Source of the DNA: Incurvaria masculella
Taxonomy: Eukaryota; Arthropoda; Insecta; Lepidoptera; Incurvariidae
DNA length: 64,000 nucleotides
Direction of reading: 5' to 3'
NCBI GenBank assembly: GCA_946894095.1
Contig: OX335657.1
Location: forward strand, 12,896,001-12,960,000
Part shown: in pieces, positions 19,389 to 29,998 of the stretch
Layout: each line of letters starts with the position of its first letter
Position numbering within the stretch: the first letter of the stretch is position 1
The notes under the pieces: generated by a model
The model's database searches: none
Told to the model about the DNA's origin: nothing
What the model saw: the letters and a program-made list of their open reading frames with translations, nothing else
Position numbers and translations under genes: made by a program

Positions 19389-21659
19389 TTACAGTTCACC
19401 CTCAATTCCTGCCTCCTTCAAGAAGTGCAGGATTTTTTGAGGTGTGATGACTTTGATATCATCTGGGTCTAGTAAGTATCCCCCAAGGATGGCATTTCTT
19501 TTATGAATTAGTGGTCCACAGTCGCACAGAAGGTGGATCGGTGTCTCCTCTTGTTCAAGACAGAACCTGCATAAATCTGAATCTGTCAACCTCATCCTGT
19601 GCAGGTGTTTGTTAAGGTTACAGTGACCTGTTAGAGCTCTGGTAATTACTCTGAGTTGATTTCGGCTTAGGTTGATTAGCTCGAATGCTCTTTTCTGGGA
19701 AAATTCCATTATAAGGGCCTTGGCGTGCTTTAGTCCTGGCTTGCTTTTCCACTGGCACAGGCTTTGGTTTTGAGCCCAGTCATGTAATGTTCCGAGTGCA
19801 GTGCTTTTGGAAATCCCACAGGATGGTTCAGGTCCCATCTGGGGTTTATTAGCTCCTTCTTTTGCCAGTTCATCGGCATTTTCGTTGCCGTCGATTCCTG
19901 AGTGACCTGGTACCCATCTTAGGGTTACGTCATTCATTTCCCCTAGCACATTCAGCGTTTGGATGCAGTTAAGGGTGAGCTTAGATTTAATCTCTGCAGA
20001 TAGTAGTGCCTTCAAGGCTGCCTGACTATCCGAGAGGATGAAGATGTGTTGGTTTTTGTAGGATCGTAGTAGGTTTTCGTGTACGCAATCTATGATTGCA
20101 TATACTTCAGCCTGATATATGGACGTGTGTTTCCCTAGGTTTTTGGATTTCCGCACCCTGGGCTTATCTCCGTATACTCCTGATCCTATTTTTTCGCCAC
20201 ATTTAGAGCCGTCTGTGTACCACACTAGGTCTCCGTTCCTGAATTTGGTTGTCTTCGATGTCCATTCACTTCGTTCAGGAATTTGTACCGAATAATTCCT
20301 TTTGAAATTGTATTCGGTCTTCATGATATCTGTTGTCATACCCAATATGGGGTTATTGCAGATTTGGTTTTGTAGGGATATGAGTCCCTTTGAAAGCCAG
20401 TTTCTTCTTCCGTGCACCGTGAGCCTGAACATGCTTGCCCGTGCTTCTTTTTGAACTTGGATATGTAGTGGTGTGATGTTCAGCATGGCTTCTATGGCTG
20501 CAGTAGGAGTGGAAGAGATGGCTCCGGTTGCAATAACACAAGGTAGTCTTTGTAGACTGTTCAGTGTATTAATGCACGTCGTTTGCGAGGTTTTACCCTG
20601 CCATACCACTGCTCCGTATGTTATCATGGGTCTTACAACGGCGGTATATAACCACATTGAGATTTTTGGCTTTATCCCCCATTTTTTTCCCGCAAGACGA
20701 CAACACATTCCTAAAGCTATATTAGCTTTTTGTGTTATATGTTCCAAGTGTCGGTTCCAGGTTAGTCTTTGGTCCAGTATGATACCCAAATATTTAACTT
20801 CCTTAGAAAATGTTATAGTTGTACCGAAAAGAGTGGGCATTCTAAGTTTTTCCAGCTTTCTCTTTAAGGTAAAAGGCACTATTGTAGTTTTACTGGCGTT
20901 TACAGATAGTCTGTTTATTTTGCACCAATTTTCTGTTATTTTTAGAGCTTTCTGCATCAGCCCTGAAATGGTACTCTGGCATTTACCCCTGATGATAATG
21001 ACCACATCGTCCGCATATCCTTGAGTGTCGAGTTGAGCTTTATTTAGTTCCGTGATTAGATTGTCTACCACTATAGACCATAGCAAGGGCGATAATACTC
21101 CTCCCTGTGGGCAACCTCTAGTGGTTTTGACCTCTAATGTTTCGTCCAAGAGCGTTGTTTTGACTACTCTGTTTGACAGCATTGACTCTATCCAGTTTCC
21201 TGTTGTTGAGTCGAATCCTTTTGTTGTCATGCTTTTTACTATAACATCCGTTGAGGTGTTGTCAAAAGCTCCCTCAATGTCTAAGAAGGTGCATAGAGCT
21301 ATCTCCTTATCTTCTTGTGCTCTTTCAAGCTTGTCCACTATTTCCAGCAATGCAGTTTCAGTGGATTTTCCTGTCTGATAAGCGTGTTGTTTTACATGCA
21401 AAGGACTTTTTTGTAGTATTTCTTCTTTCACATGCAAATTGATTACTTTTTCCATCGTTTTAAGTAGGAATGAAGTAAGACTTATTGGTCTGTAGGATTT
21501 AGGCTGGGACTGGTCCTTTTTTCCCGCCTTCGGAATGTAGGTTACTCTGACCTTAGTCCATTGTTCCGGTATGTGTCCCCAGGCAAGACTTGCCCTGAAT
21601 ATTTTTACCAGAATAGGTAGGATGATATCTTGGCTGCAACAGGGCTGGGAATATGCCAT
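19389..21659 (-). pseudogene. LINE pol frame 2: reverse transcriptase, RNase H, Cys-rich end
   Basis: A 756-codon frame. Reverse transcriptase covers residues about 1-330. It has YRPISLTSFLLKTMEKVI, the first catalytic Asp in FLDIEGAFD (about 124-132), GCPQGGVLSPLLW and the catalytic box GYADDVVII. RNase H spans about residues 495-620, with WYTDGSKCGEKIGSG (Asp), YQAEVYAI (Glu), LSDSQAALKAL (Asp) and GHSGIDGNENADELA. Near the C-terminus CRFCLEQEETPIHLLCDC is a CCHC-like zinc-binding motif. All RT and RNase H catalytic residues appear intact and there is no internal stop, so this half of the element decayed little. It would copy LINE RNA into DNA at the target site. The annotated start is merely the first Met after the frameshift. 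Confidence 0.9.
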
Positions 21660-22475
21660 CCTCCCCGGCAGATTTATAGGGCTGAAATGTATTCAGTGCC
21701 CATTTAACCTGGCAGGGTCTAAATATTTTGGTCGCCCTCTTCCAATCAACATTAGTAGGCCTTTTTGGTTTCTTTAGTTGTTCTGGGCGACCGTCTGCAT
21801 CATATACTACTGAGCCTGGAAAGTGCACATTTGCCATCACGGCTAGTGTTTCTTTTGGGTTCTCAGTAAAGTTACCATCTGGTCTTCGTACTAGTCCCAG
21901 GTAGGTAGGGTTGGCTTTAGACATAATTTTTTGGATTTTTGCTCCATGCGAGGTACTACTTATCGTTTCGCAAAATTTCCTCCATGAGAGTCTATTGGCC
22001 TTCCTTATTTCTCGATTGTATTCAGTTAGGGCTACTGTATAGGCCTCCCAGTTTTTGGTCTTTTTGGCCCTGTTGAATAGTCTTCGAGTTTCTTTCCTTA
22101 GTTTTTCCAATTTATAGTTCCACCAGGGTACCTCTCGGTTTGTTCTGGTGGATATCAAGGGGCATGTGGCATGATGGGTTTTAATAATCCCATTTTGAAG
22201 CTCCCTTACCGAAAGTTCTACTGTTTCAACAGTTTTTATGTTTTTCGGTATTTCTTTTAGGTTCTCACCGAGCTGGTGCCTATAGGTCTCCCAGTTGGTG
22301 GCCTTGAGGTTGCGAAAAGGTTCGCACCATCGGGGCTTGGTAGTCCCGATGTCTAGTCTAATGTGTCTATGGTCTGACATAGACGTTTCTTTCGATACAT
22401 TCCAGTTGCACACACGGCTTGCTAGTAGCCCCGTGCTTACTGTAATGTCCAGCACCTCCTGTCTTGTTCATAGTA
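21638..22475 (-). pseudogene. LINE pol frame 1: endonuclease C-end and RT start
   Basis: The frame begins RQEVLDITVST and contains NWNVSKETSMSDHRHIRLDI, whose SDH is the last catalytic motif of APE-type LINE endonucleases. A basic linker follows (WWNYKLEKLRKETRRLFNRA). The end, WALNTFQPYKSAGEDGIFPA, is the first conserved block of the reverse transcriptase. After FPALLQ the frame drifts into unrelated sequence while the correct continuation is found in the other minus frame, so a single frameshift occurred. No ORF1 or cap-proximal sequence is present, so this is not an intact gene. Confidence 0.82.
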
Positions 22476-22479
22476 ACTT

Positions 22480-23135
22480 GACAAAAAGTGATCCGTGGGC
22501 GAAATGTTACATTCATTTATTCTGTGCTTTTACTTAAGATACTGAAAAGTAAAAATCAGGTTTGGATTAAAGCCAATTGACAAATTGATATAGTGGATAT
22601 AAATAAAAAAAACAGCAAGCAATCTGTAAAGTAGTCTTCCTTGTTCGTCTTTCCCTCGTGTTAAATCTCCTGGCCATACGTGTAATGCTCTAGCTACACA
22701 AATATCCACTCGCAGAATTAAATTTTTCCCGAAAATTTGGGGGCTCTTGAATAAAACCTTGGAACGAATGCGAGAAACGACAGATATGATTATTCGAAAT
22801 CGAGGCTGCTTTGTTAAGCAAATATGGCGTTTTACGAGAAATCACGTACACAGCAAGGAAATAATAAAACAAGAACAAATAACCTGCCAAGATCAATTCG
22901 AATCTGTCATCGACTAGAATCGAATAGATTTTTTTGTTGGGGAAAAGCTGATGGCGCTTGTAGTTTTACGTTACATCGATGGTAACTGCGATATGTAAAA
23001 ATAATTTGATTCTAGAATAAATTGATGAATTCATCCACAAGTATGTTTGCCCACATTGACCTCGCAACATTGTTACAAGTATGGACCAAGCTATTGAGTT
23101 GCATTTTATTTGCTTATTCATCAACCGCAAAATAT
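22480..23135. other. No gene recognised
   Basis: Anonymous DNA between the truncated LINE 5' end and a 'gggttccgt' repeat. Confidence 0.35.
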
Positions 23136-23138
23136 TAA

Positions 23139-23427
23139 AAAAAACCGGCCAAGTGCGAGTCGGACTCGCACACGAAAGTCTCCGTACCATCGTAAAATAT
23201 TTAACACAAAAAAATCAGGTTTTTTGTATGGGTCCCCACAGTAAAGTTTATTATTTTTTCATTTTACCTATTTGTTGTTATATCGGCAAAATAAATACAC
23301 ACTCTGTGAAAAATTCAGCTGCCTACCTATTACGGTTTACGAGATACAGCCCTGTGAAAGACGGACGGACAGCGGAGGCTTGGTAATAGGGTTCCATTTT
23401 CACCCTTTGGGTACGGAACCCTAAAAA
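23139..23427 (+). repeat. 'gggttccgt' dispersed repeat, full length
   Basis: Runs from AAACCGGCCAAGTGCGAGTC through TTACCTATTTGTTGTTATAT, CTGCCTACCTATTACGGTTT and CAGCGGAGGCTTGGTAATAG to GGGTACGGAACCCTAAAAAC. The canonical end-to-end copy in the window. Confidence 0.9.
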
Positions 23428-23631
23428 CCATCTAGTAATTAAAGTCGTATCAGACAGCAGGGATAAATTGAGACGTAGAAGCGTCATCCTGCGCAAAAAA
23501 AATAGTGCGTCATTATGATTGCTAGTGTGATGACTGCAGAAACATATTCAGGGGAATTTCACAAAACGCTTGTTTGCAGTGCTTACTTTATATTTATGAA
23601 GGCCTCATTTGAGTCGCCTTCGCTTCAGCGA

Positions 23632-23696
23632 CCCCGCCCTCCCCGCCTCCCCGCCTCCCCGCCACCCCGCCACCCCGCCGCCCCGCCGCCCCGGCA
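23632..23696 (+). repeat. C-rich 8-bp minisatellite
   Basis: About eight tandem copies of CCCCGCC plus one variable base (T, A or G). The variable base changes in pairs along the array (T,T / A,A / G,G). The strand is almost free of G except in the unit itself. It could form a C-rich/G-quadruplex type structure; this is inference. Confidence 0.85.
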
Positions 23697-23969
23697 CGGG
23701 GTCACGTGTGAAGCACCTTCCGCTGGGCCCTCGAAACCCAGTGTTGTGTATGCAGAATAACCCTTTGTACTCTGTCCGTTGCTCGCTCCGACGCTGCTTT
23801 TGTTTCTCGGATACCTATTTCGAGTATATCATGTTTATCCCTTATTTATGACTTATAAAAATGGAACCTCGTGTTTATTGTCGTATTTGCTTTTCGTCCA
23901 TATATGTAATAGTGGTATTTTAATTAAAAAGTACTGAACAATAAGCGGATTACAGTGACACTTATAAAT

Positions 23970-24125
23970 ATACTAGCTGCGGTACCCGGCTCCGCTCGGG
24001 TCCATGTCCTTTTGGACTGATGTCGAGCTGAATTATTTCCTAGATAAAAAGTAGGTAGCCCAAAAGGCTGGTCAATAAATATGTTATTTATCTGCTACTT
24101 TTGAATTATAACGGATGGAGCCGAT
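23970..24125 (+). mobile_element. Helitron-like (LEP1-type) fragment
   Basis: ATATACTAGCTGCGGTACCC, followed by GGCTCCGCTCGGGTCCATGT and TTATTTCCTAGATAAAAAGT, resembles the end region of the abundant lepidopteran non-autonomous Helitrons, which carry a CTAG-proximal 'CCCGGCTTCGC' segment. Only one end is recognised. No Rep/helicase coding sequence. Confidence 0.4.
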
Positions 24126-24174
24126 ATGAATTAATTAAATAAGAAATATTCTAACGTTCCCATTTATAATACAT

Positions 24175-24415
24175 AGGGCGCACTATAAGTTTCACTATAA
24201 GTTTTCGGAACTGGCCACTTAGCTAAATAATATCTTAAAAGTAATTAAGTAATTTGGTATTATAACTCATAGGGCCGTGTGCACGAAAGGGAAAAAAATT
24301 AAAATCATCGTCAGCTTAAATACGTCACTTTGTATGGACAGTATGGAAGGAACTCCATGCGGTTCACTGAAAGTGACGTATTTGAACATTGATTAACTCA
24401 TCCCTCTCGGTATGC
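24175..24415 (+). repeat. CGTCACTTTG dispersed repeat (copy 1)
   Basis: Contains CGGAACTGGCCACTTAGCTA, AAGTAATTAAGTAATTTGG, TACGTCACTTTGTATGGACA and GGTTCACTGAAAGTGACGTA. The last two are inverted relative to each other around GGAAGGAACTCCATGCGG. Further copies are at 26302-26522, 26604-26712 and 46196-46322. Confidence 0.75.
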
Positions 24416-24419
24416 AATC

Positions 24420-24905
24420 GGTTCTTAGGCTATTTTGACTTGTTTGTTTTGTCTTACTGTGACTTGTTTTTGCATTATGGCGTCATTTAAAAAAAATGCG
24501 TGTCTATATATCACCATATGGTATTAACTTATGAAAATGTTCATAGCACTATTTTATACGATTTTAAGTGTAATTTGACGGCTCAGCAAAGCCTTGCTCG
24601 GAATCAAACTGCTTTTGACGATGAAACACTATGAAAGGGGACTATCGCGTCAATCTTGTGATTAATTTCGTGATGTCAGCTTTATACAACAAAAACATAA
24701 ATGATGTGCGCCGTAAAATGAAACAGACAGGCATGCAGACTGTTGCTTTGGGGACTGTGAATAGTGATTTGTATAACACCATCTGTTTGCTGGAAGTAAA
24801 TGACGAACTTCGTAAAAATAACAGTAAACGCAGCATATTTTTTTATTTTATTTCTTAATTACGTACTTCCACGTTAAAATGGATCTAAAACACGACAATT
24901 TTCAT
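24420..24905. other. No gene recognised
   Basis: A 75-codon plus-strand frame at 24631-24858 has no recognisable motif. Otherwise anonymous DNA. Confidence 0.3.
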
Positions 24906-25090
24906 GGCCCGATGATGCATTCCTTCTATGCGATGGTACCTATGTATCTCCCAGGCGGAATGAACCCTACGAATGATGTACAAAAGTTTTACGTGGCATA
25001 CAAACCACTGCTAGCCTCAACATCGAATACGGTCACCCATCCGTAACTGGAGCGCACTCAGAGACGCCAAACGTAGATTCAATTCGCATA
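24905..25090 (-). mobile_element. Badly decayed 5S-headed SINE
   Basis: Carries CTATGCGATGGTACC, GGCGGAATGAACCC and ACGGTCACCCATCCGTAACT. The last matches the reverse of the 5S-like GGATGGGTGACC. The tail end is lost. Confidence 0.5.
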
Positions 25091-25110
25091 TAAATCGAGT
25101 GAGTGGTTCG

Positions 25111-25529
25111 CAAGTTTTTTTTTATGCGACCTGACATGGATGGCTAGTATCACACAACTACCGTTATGATATCAGCCCACAATACACCACATTCCCGAAG
25201 GAATTTGGTGCCATTCCAGGACCTTCCCTTTATGAGCACGGCTACATTGAACTGAATGGAAAACACGGACAATTTTTCATTCCAGCTTCGACCATCTTTT
25301 CATCCAATGCGATGGTACCAACCCGGGCGGGCTTAAACCCTACCACCTAGTAGGTGAAGGGACCTACAGTTTTACATGGATTCCGAACCATGGAGCAGCT
25401 CGCATTCGTGACGAAAATGCACTTATCGAACTCGGAAAGAGAAAGACAGTGGTGCAAGTCGGTATTGAACCCAGGCCTCTGGTACGCTAGGCCAGTCCCC
25501 GCGCCACTAGGCTACGAGCCGCTCAAGTT
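25111..25529 (-). mobile_element. tRNA-headed SINE, full length
   Basis: Minus strand, with the head at the right: GGCTCGTAGCCTAGTGGCGC, GGCCTGGGTTCAATACC (B box with one change), then all body landmarks and the tail CATCCATGTCAGGTCGCATA. It begins in a T-run at 25111. A (T)n-rich flank and the decayed SINE just to its left suggest a local hot spot for insertion. Confidence 0.9.
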
Positions 25530-25539
25530 ATAAGCATTT

Positions 25540-26095
25540 CACCCCACTGCTCACCGCTCCGGTAATTTAGAGTGATTTCATGTAGCTTTTAAGTTGTGAG
25601 CAGAATCAGGCTAGACGTGGAAACCAAAAGGTCTACATCGGATCTTAATTTATAAGCATTTCAAACCACTGCTTATTTGCACACCCCTCTCATAATTTTG
25701 CCTGATGCTAATTAGTCCTAAAATTGCGGGAATAATAAACCCATGCGATACAAATAAGGTACAATTAGGGAGTCTCGAAAGAAGATACATAAATGCAATC
25801 AGCGATAGCACCATTTCTTAACCAAAACATATGAACTATTCATTAAAAAACAGGTGCGTTTTCATATACCTAGTTTGAAGATATAATGGGTTACCCATAC
25901 AAATTTTCATATGTTTCATGATCTTCTATGAGACAAAAGATAGTTCCCCATGCCTTATTTAATGCTGTTCTGGCCTGTAAAAAGTTATTGTACACAGAAA
26001 GCAAAGAATATAAATATAAAGTTATATAATGCTATAGTAAATAGTTGCGGCGAAAATATTTGCAGAATTTCGGTCTTTGAAAATATTTAATTTCA
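25540..26095. other. No gene recognised
   Basis: Contains two similar short passages (TTATAAGCATTTCA at about 25529 and 25651, followed by ACTGCT). Otherwise anonymous DNA. Confidence 0.35.
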
Positions 26096-26096
26096 C

Positions 26097-26143
26097 AGCG
26101 CCATCTATCGCGCCATCTATCGCGCCATCTATCGCGCCATGAT
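26097..26143 (+). repeat. 12-bp tandem repeat GCGCCATCTATC
   Basis: Three complete units and a partial fourth (GCGCCAT). GCGCCATCT is also present singly at about 7972, 51126 and 55664 in unrelated elements. Confidence 0.9.
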
Positions 26144-26201
26144 CTTCTAATCGCCAATCACACGTGGTGCCATCTCTACCCGGATAGAAGTTATTCTTTT
26201 C

Positions 26202-26300
26202 TTTGTGGTTACGGAAATTATCTCGCGCATGTGGACAGACGTTGCCTTTTATATAAGTAAAGAAAAGAAGAAGAAGAAGAGAAGAGAAGAAGAGAAGAGA
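26202..26300 (+). repeat. Direct repeat with TATA-like end, followed by GAA-rich microsatellite
   Basis: TTTGTGGTTACGGAAATTAT, CTCGCGCATGTGGACAGACG and TTGCCTTTTATATAAGTA (26202-26271) are repeated at 27174-27234. The first copy runs into an (AAGAG/AAG)n tract at 26262-26300. Confidence 0.8.
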
Positions 26301-26301
26301 T

Positions 26302-26522
26302 GGGGCGCACTATATATTTTCGGAACTGGCCACTTCGCTAAACAATATCGAAAAAGTAATTAAGTAATTTGGAATTATAACACATAGGGTCGAGTGCACG
26401 AAAGGGCAAACAATCAAAATCATCGTCAACTTAAACACGTCACTTTATATGGAAAACATGGAAGGAACTCTATGCGGTTCACTAAAAGTGACGTGTTTGA
26501 ACATTATTTAACTCATCCCTCT
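26302..26522 (+). repeat. CGTCACTTTG dispersed repeat (copy 2)
   Basis: Has the same landmark order as copy 1, beginning GGGGCGCACTATATATTTTC and ending AACTCATCCCTCTC. Confidence 0.75.
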
Positions 26523-26603
26523 CTTTTGAATAATTAAATTCAAAAGTGGTTCTGTTTAGTGATGGAAATCTAATCAATGTTAACTGTGACGACAGATGGC
26601 GTC

Positions 26604-26712
26604 ACAATCAACGTCAGCGTATGATTAAACATGTCACTTTGTATGGACAGTATTGAAGGAACTCCATGCGGTTCGCTAAAAGTGACGTGTTTGAACATTG
26701 ATTAACTCAGCC
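26604..26712 (+). repeat. CGTCACTTTG dispersed repeat (copy 3, partial)
   Basis: ATGTCACTTTGTATGGACAG, CTCCATGCGGTTCGCTAAAA and GTGACGTGTTTGAACATTGA. The left half of the family is missing. Confidence 0.7.
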
Positions 26713-26859
26713 GTACTTCGTATCAAATAACCGACTCGGGAACAACATTTCTCGCACTGACTACCATGACTTAAAATTGTTCCTTGCGAAAAAGGTTTTG
26801 CCATTAAACTATTACGTAAAAAAAAACATTAAAATTATATGCGAGATAAAAAAAACAGA

Positions 26860-26955
26860 AAAACAAATTGAGTTCTCAGGATTCGAACTTGAACCCTCCC
26901 TCGAACAAAACATATTTGAACCAGTCGGTTATACGCGCTATGCCAACTGGCTCCT
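26860..26955 (-). mobile_element. tRNA-like SINE head (separate family)
   Basis: Minus strand: CCAGTTGGCATAGCGCGTAT with AACC (A-box region, about 26926-26949) and GGTTCAAGTTCGAATCC (B box, 26878-26894). The spacing fits a tRNA-derived promoter. The head differs from the SINEs elsewhere in the window. It lies between the two direct repeats at 26202 and 27174. The longest open frame here (26777-27283, +) is incidental. Confidence 0.5.
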
Positions 26956-27173
26956 CGCTTTTGTCGCGAAAATTGTTAATCCTTTCTATTTTAGAGATAT
27001 TTGGAAGGCGGGCAAAGTGACGCCGCACGTAGCGCCGCCATGCGCCACAAAATTGAGAGTAATTTCATTCTCAGCCCTTGGGATATTTAGCGTGATGGTA
27101 TGTACATTAAAGCGTTCTCCGCGATGTTATCTTGAAATTGGTTTAAATCGCATCTTGATCTGTTTTGTGGTTA

Positions 27174-27240
27174 CGGAGATTATCTCGCGCATGTGGACAG
27201 ACGTTGCCTTTTATATAAGTAGAGAAGAAGAGATAAGCCG
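27174..27240 (+). repeat. Second copy of the TATA-ended direct repeat
   Basis: Lies 972 bases after the first copy (26202). It retains GTGGACAGACGTTGCCTTTT and ATATAAGTAGAGAAGAAGAG. Confidence 0.8.
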
Positions 27241-27299
27241 CCACGGAAACATAGAATTCTTATTAAAATATGTATTTCAATAAAGCAAAAAAAAAAAAT

Positions 27300-28985
27300 T
27301 TAAACGATTACATATACTATTGTCTTGTAAGACAAGGAATGGGAAACAAATAAAAATATATCTGAACCTTTTTAGTAAAAATGGCATCTTATTTGAGAAG
27401 GAAAATATCTTCTAAAGTTTTAGTAAATTCCTTCCCTTAGATCATAAAGTAAAGTAATTTTTTCTGTGTCAATTACTGTGAGAATAAGAAACAAAAAAAA
27501 TTGTAAATGTTTTTCTTACTTAAATCAAAATCATAATACTTTCGTATTCAGAATATTCTGCTGAGGTTCTTTAGAAAAAAAAAAAAATGTAAGTACTTAC
27601 GAAATGAAAAAGAAAACGTTCACTATTTTGGTCCCTAATGTCCTCATTTTCTAAAGCTCCAGGTCCGTCGACAACAGATTGGGAATCGGTTACAAATAGC
27701 GCGCATCACTCATTTGTGATCCCGCTCCGCGCTAGGCATGCACTAGGGCTGTATTCATTATGAATAGTGAACTGTTTCATTTAGATGATATGAATACTTT
27801 ACAAAGGTAAAACACCTGTGACTGGGCATGCATGAAGAGATTTTTGTCTGCAAAGGAATAAAAAGTGGTGAGTACCGTATGGGACTCTTCCTTCTAGCGT
27901 AATAGTGTCTATATATGTGTGAAAGATATAGATCCAACTTTTAATTTTGACACTGAGTTGGCACCAAAAGAAAAAATTACATATATCATAGACACAGCGC
28001 AACGTTACTGTGTTTTTTAAAAGACGCAAATCTAGGTACAGAACCCACAAAAATCCATTGAATAGTAAAGGTATAATGAGGAAATATTATAATTTCATTG
28101 TATCCGTCCGAAGTGATCAAATTGCAAAGTGTGAATATCAATAATGTGTCAAAAGAAATACAAGTAGAAAGATGTAAAAACATTATTTTCACGTATCCTA
28201 TCTAATGAAGTATCGTTAAATAAGTAGGTATTTAAAAACTCAATTTCATGCAATACTCTTTATTTGGTCGCATCATTCTCAAAACTATTTTCTTTAAAAA
28301 AAATCACAGAACTCATGTCCCATGACCTTCCGGCGAATTGAAAACAATTTTATTTCATTAGGGCACTTAAAAATGAGAGGATTTTTTAAGAATCAGGGAT
28401 TTTTTTTAAATTTAAATTCTCGTGCAATAGCCACATCCTTGATCAAAAAACGTGATCTGAGGGTGACATGCCCCTTAAAATTATCTCAAAGTGAAGTCGA
28501 ATCGCATTGTTATGGAGCAGAAGGCGTTATGAAGTTTCTGAAACGCTATAATCGCCCAACTTTTAATGTGAAGGCACTGAACATTCTGGGCTGATGTCTC
28601 TAGATGGGGTCGCTGCGACGGAACTCCATCACTCCACTAGTTCAGCTCTTGCCGGCAACTTTGCACGAATTCCACGGAATACCCGAGAATCGACGAAGGA
28701 CACCTACTTTACTAATGGCCACTCTCCGGTCTTCCGTGCCCTATTTGTTTCCGGGCGCGGCACACTGTTTCCATTTACTACGTTCCGAATTATATTGTGT
28801 CTAATTTGTTTCCTCTTGGCGACCAACCCATATAACTTTACGGCCGAAAAGATAATATCGTTACCTGCCTTTTCCTTCGCTTAGTATTAGTGTCAACCTT
28901 TCGGCCGTATAGCAATACAATGCGTTGGGGCCGAACTGTAAACAAAGTTCCCTGCAACAGTGTGCGTCCATTTTATTAAAACAGG
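27300..28985. other. No gene recognised
   Basis: AT-rich on the left. 28291-28337 carries GAACTCATGTCCCATGACCT followed by TCCGG, the complement of a passage at 60521-60568. 28594-28884 is an open plus-strand frame of 96 codons with no recognised motif. Confidence 0.35.
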
Positions 28986-28989
28986 CGTC

Positions 28990-29346
28990 CAGAGTGGGCA
29001 GTCTGAGTTCTCACCGAAATTGGCGTTTACGGCAAACCGATCGACTGGCGTTTTCTCCAAACTCCATACAAGTTTTTACTAGATATTCTGTGGTTTTACT
29101 TCTTCAAGCTGTCAAAGTCAAACGCGGACTTCCGATTTGTATGAAAACGCGGAGTGGACGTAAACGGCAACGTCGACGTATTTACGGCAACGTTGAGTAA
29201 GCTGTCAAATCAAGCTCGGACTCGCAAATGTTAGTTCGCTTAACGCCCTCTGCGCGCGCTCTTCAATTTCTCCATACATTTGAAAACGTCAGTCGATCGG
29301 TTTGCCGTAACGCCAATTTAGGTGACAACTTAGACTACCGGCTCTG
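28990..29346 (+). mobile_element. 357-bp MITE with about 60-bp TIRs (copy 1)
   Basis: Left end CAGAGTGGGCAGTCTGAGTT; right end read inward CAGAGCCGGTAGTCTAAGTT. Both continue into CACC, AAATTGGCGTT and GCAAACCGATCGACTG. No coding capacity. Nearly identical to the copy at 35662-36018, which is inverted; 52411-52766 is an older copy. Confidence 0.9.
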
Positions 29347-29435
29347 ACCCGTAAATACGTTGGAAGTATAAATAACGGTTCCATTATTTAAATAATAATA
29401 TATTTCCCAGCTATTTTTAGGTTAACTCACTCCCG

Positions 29436-29685
29436 AACTCGAACTCACTCTTACCTGAATGGGCCCCCTGATATTCTCGAGTTCCAACGATACGCAAGAA
29501 CACATAAGAACTGTACTGGACACCAATTAATGCAACAAACATTCGATGTAGCTCGTCCCGAATTCGTTAGTTAACTGATTGGCCGGGGCTACCATTAGTG
29601 TATTATCACTGAAACGTGGCTACGTTGTCGCTATACAGATGAGTTCAGGTCCCCTTCCGGTCTTCCTTACTCGCACTGATAAAAA
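29436..29685 (+). repeat. Dispersed repeat 'CACTGAAACGTGGCT' (copy 1)
   Basis: Shares CTCGAACTCACTCTTACC, CCGAATTCGTTAGTTAACTG and TATCACTGAAACGTGGCTAC with 36100-36262 in the same orientation. It lies about 90 bp after the MITE in both places. Confidence 0.65.
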
Positions 29686-29998
29686 ATATGTGCAACTTTT
29701 TACTGTTTTAGCACAGTTAAAATTCAGTCATTTAAGCTAAAGTATTTCTCATTACTATAATGTATAACAGTAAGTATCAATTTATGAGCCAAAACAGTTA
29801 TTGATTGAACTTTGTGAAAATAACACGTGTTTCAAGAAGTACGGGAATTTACATTACAGGTTATTATAGAACATTCAAACATACAGTAGATACAAAATCA
29901 CACGTGAAAATCGCTGCAAGAAAAATGCTGAAACTTGCTGAAAATGCTGAAACGGAGGCTGCGCACTTCTCTGGAGAAAATCGCTGTTTCCATCGGTA

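Larger units (their letters stand above)
19292..22475 (-). mobile_element. Non-LTR retrotransposon with RT and RNase H (LOA/I-group-like), 5' truncated
   Basis: The element is on the minus strand. In order it encodes the end of an apurinic-type endonuclease, a linker, reverse transcriptase, RNase H and a cysteine-rich C-terminus. 5' truncation removes ORF1 and most of the endonuclease; the homologous reading begins near 22475. One frameshift separates the two frames near 21640. The 3' UTR is short. The left boundary near 19292 is approximate because no clean poly(A) or target duplication was found. A LINE with RNase H placed after RT fits the I/LOA/R1-related group; the exact clade needs a phylogeny. 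Confidence 0.88.

Noticed and set aside
20473..21378. Plus-strand frames opposite the 19.3-22.5 kb LINE
   Set aside because: Antisense shadows of the reverse transcriptase frame.
26777..27283. 168-codon plus-strand frame
   Set aside because: It runs through a tRNA-like SINE head read backwards and the TATA-ended direct repeat; not a protein I recognise.
28594..28884. 96-codon plus-strand frame
   Set aside because: No motif; composition and overlapping frames suggest chance openness.
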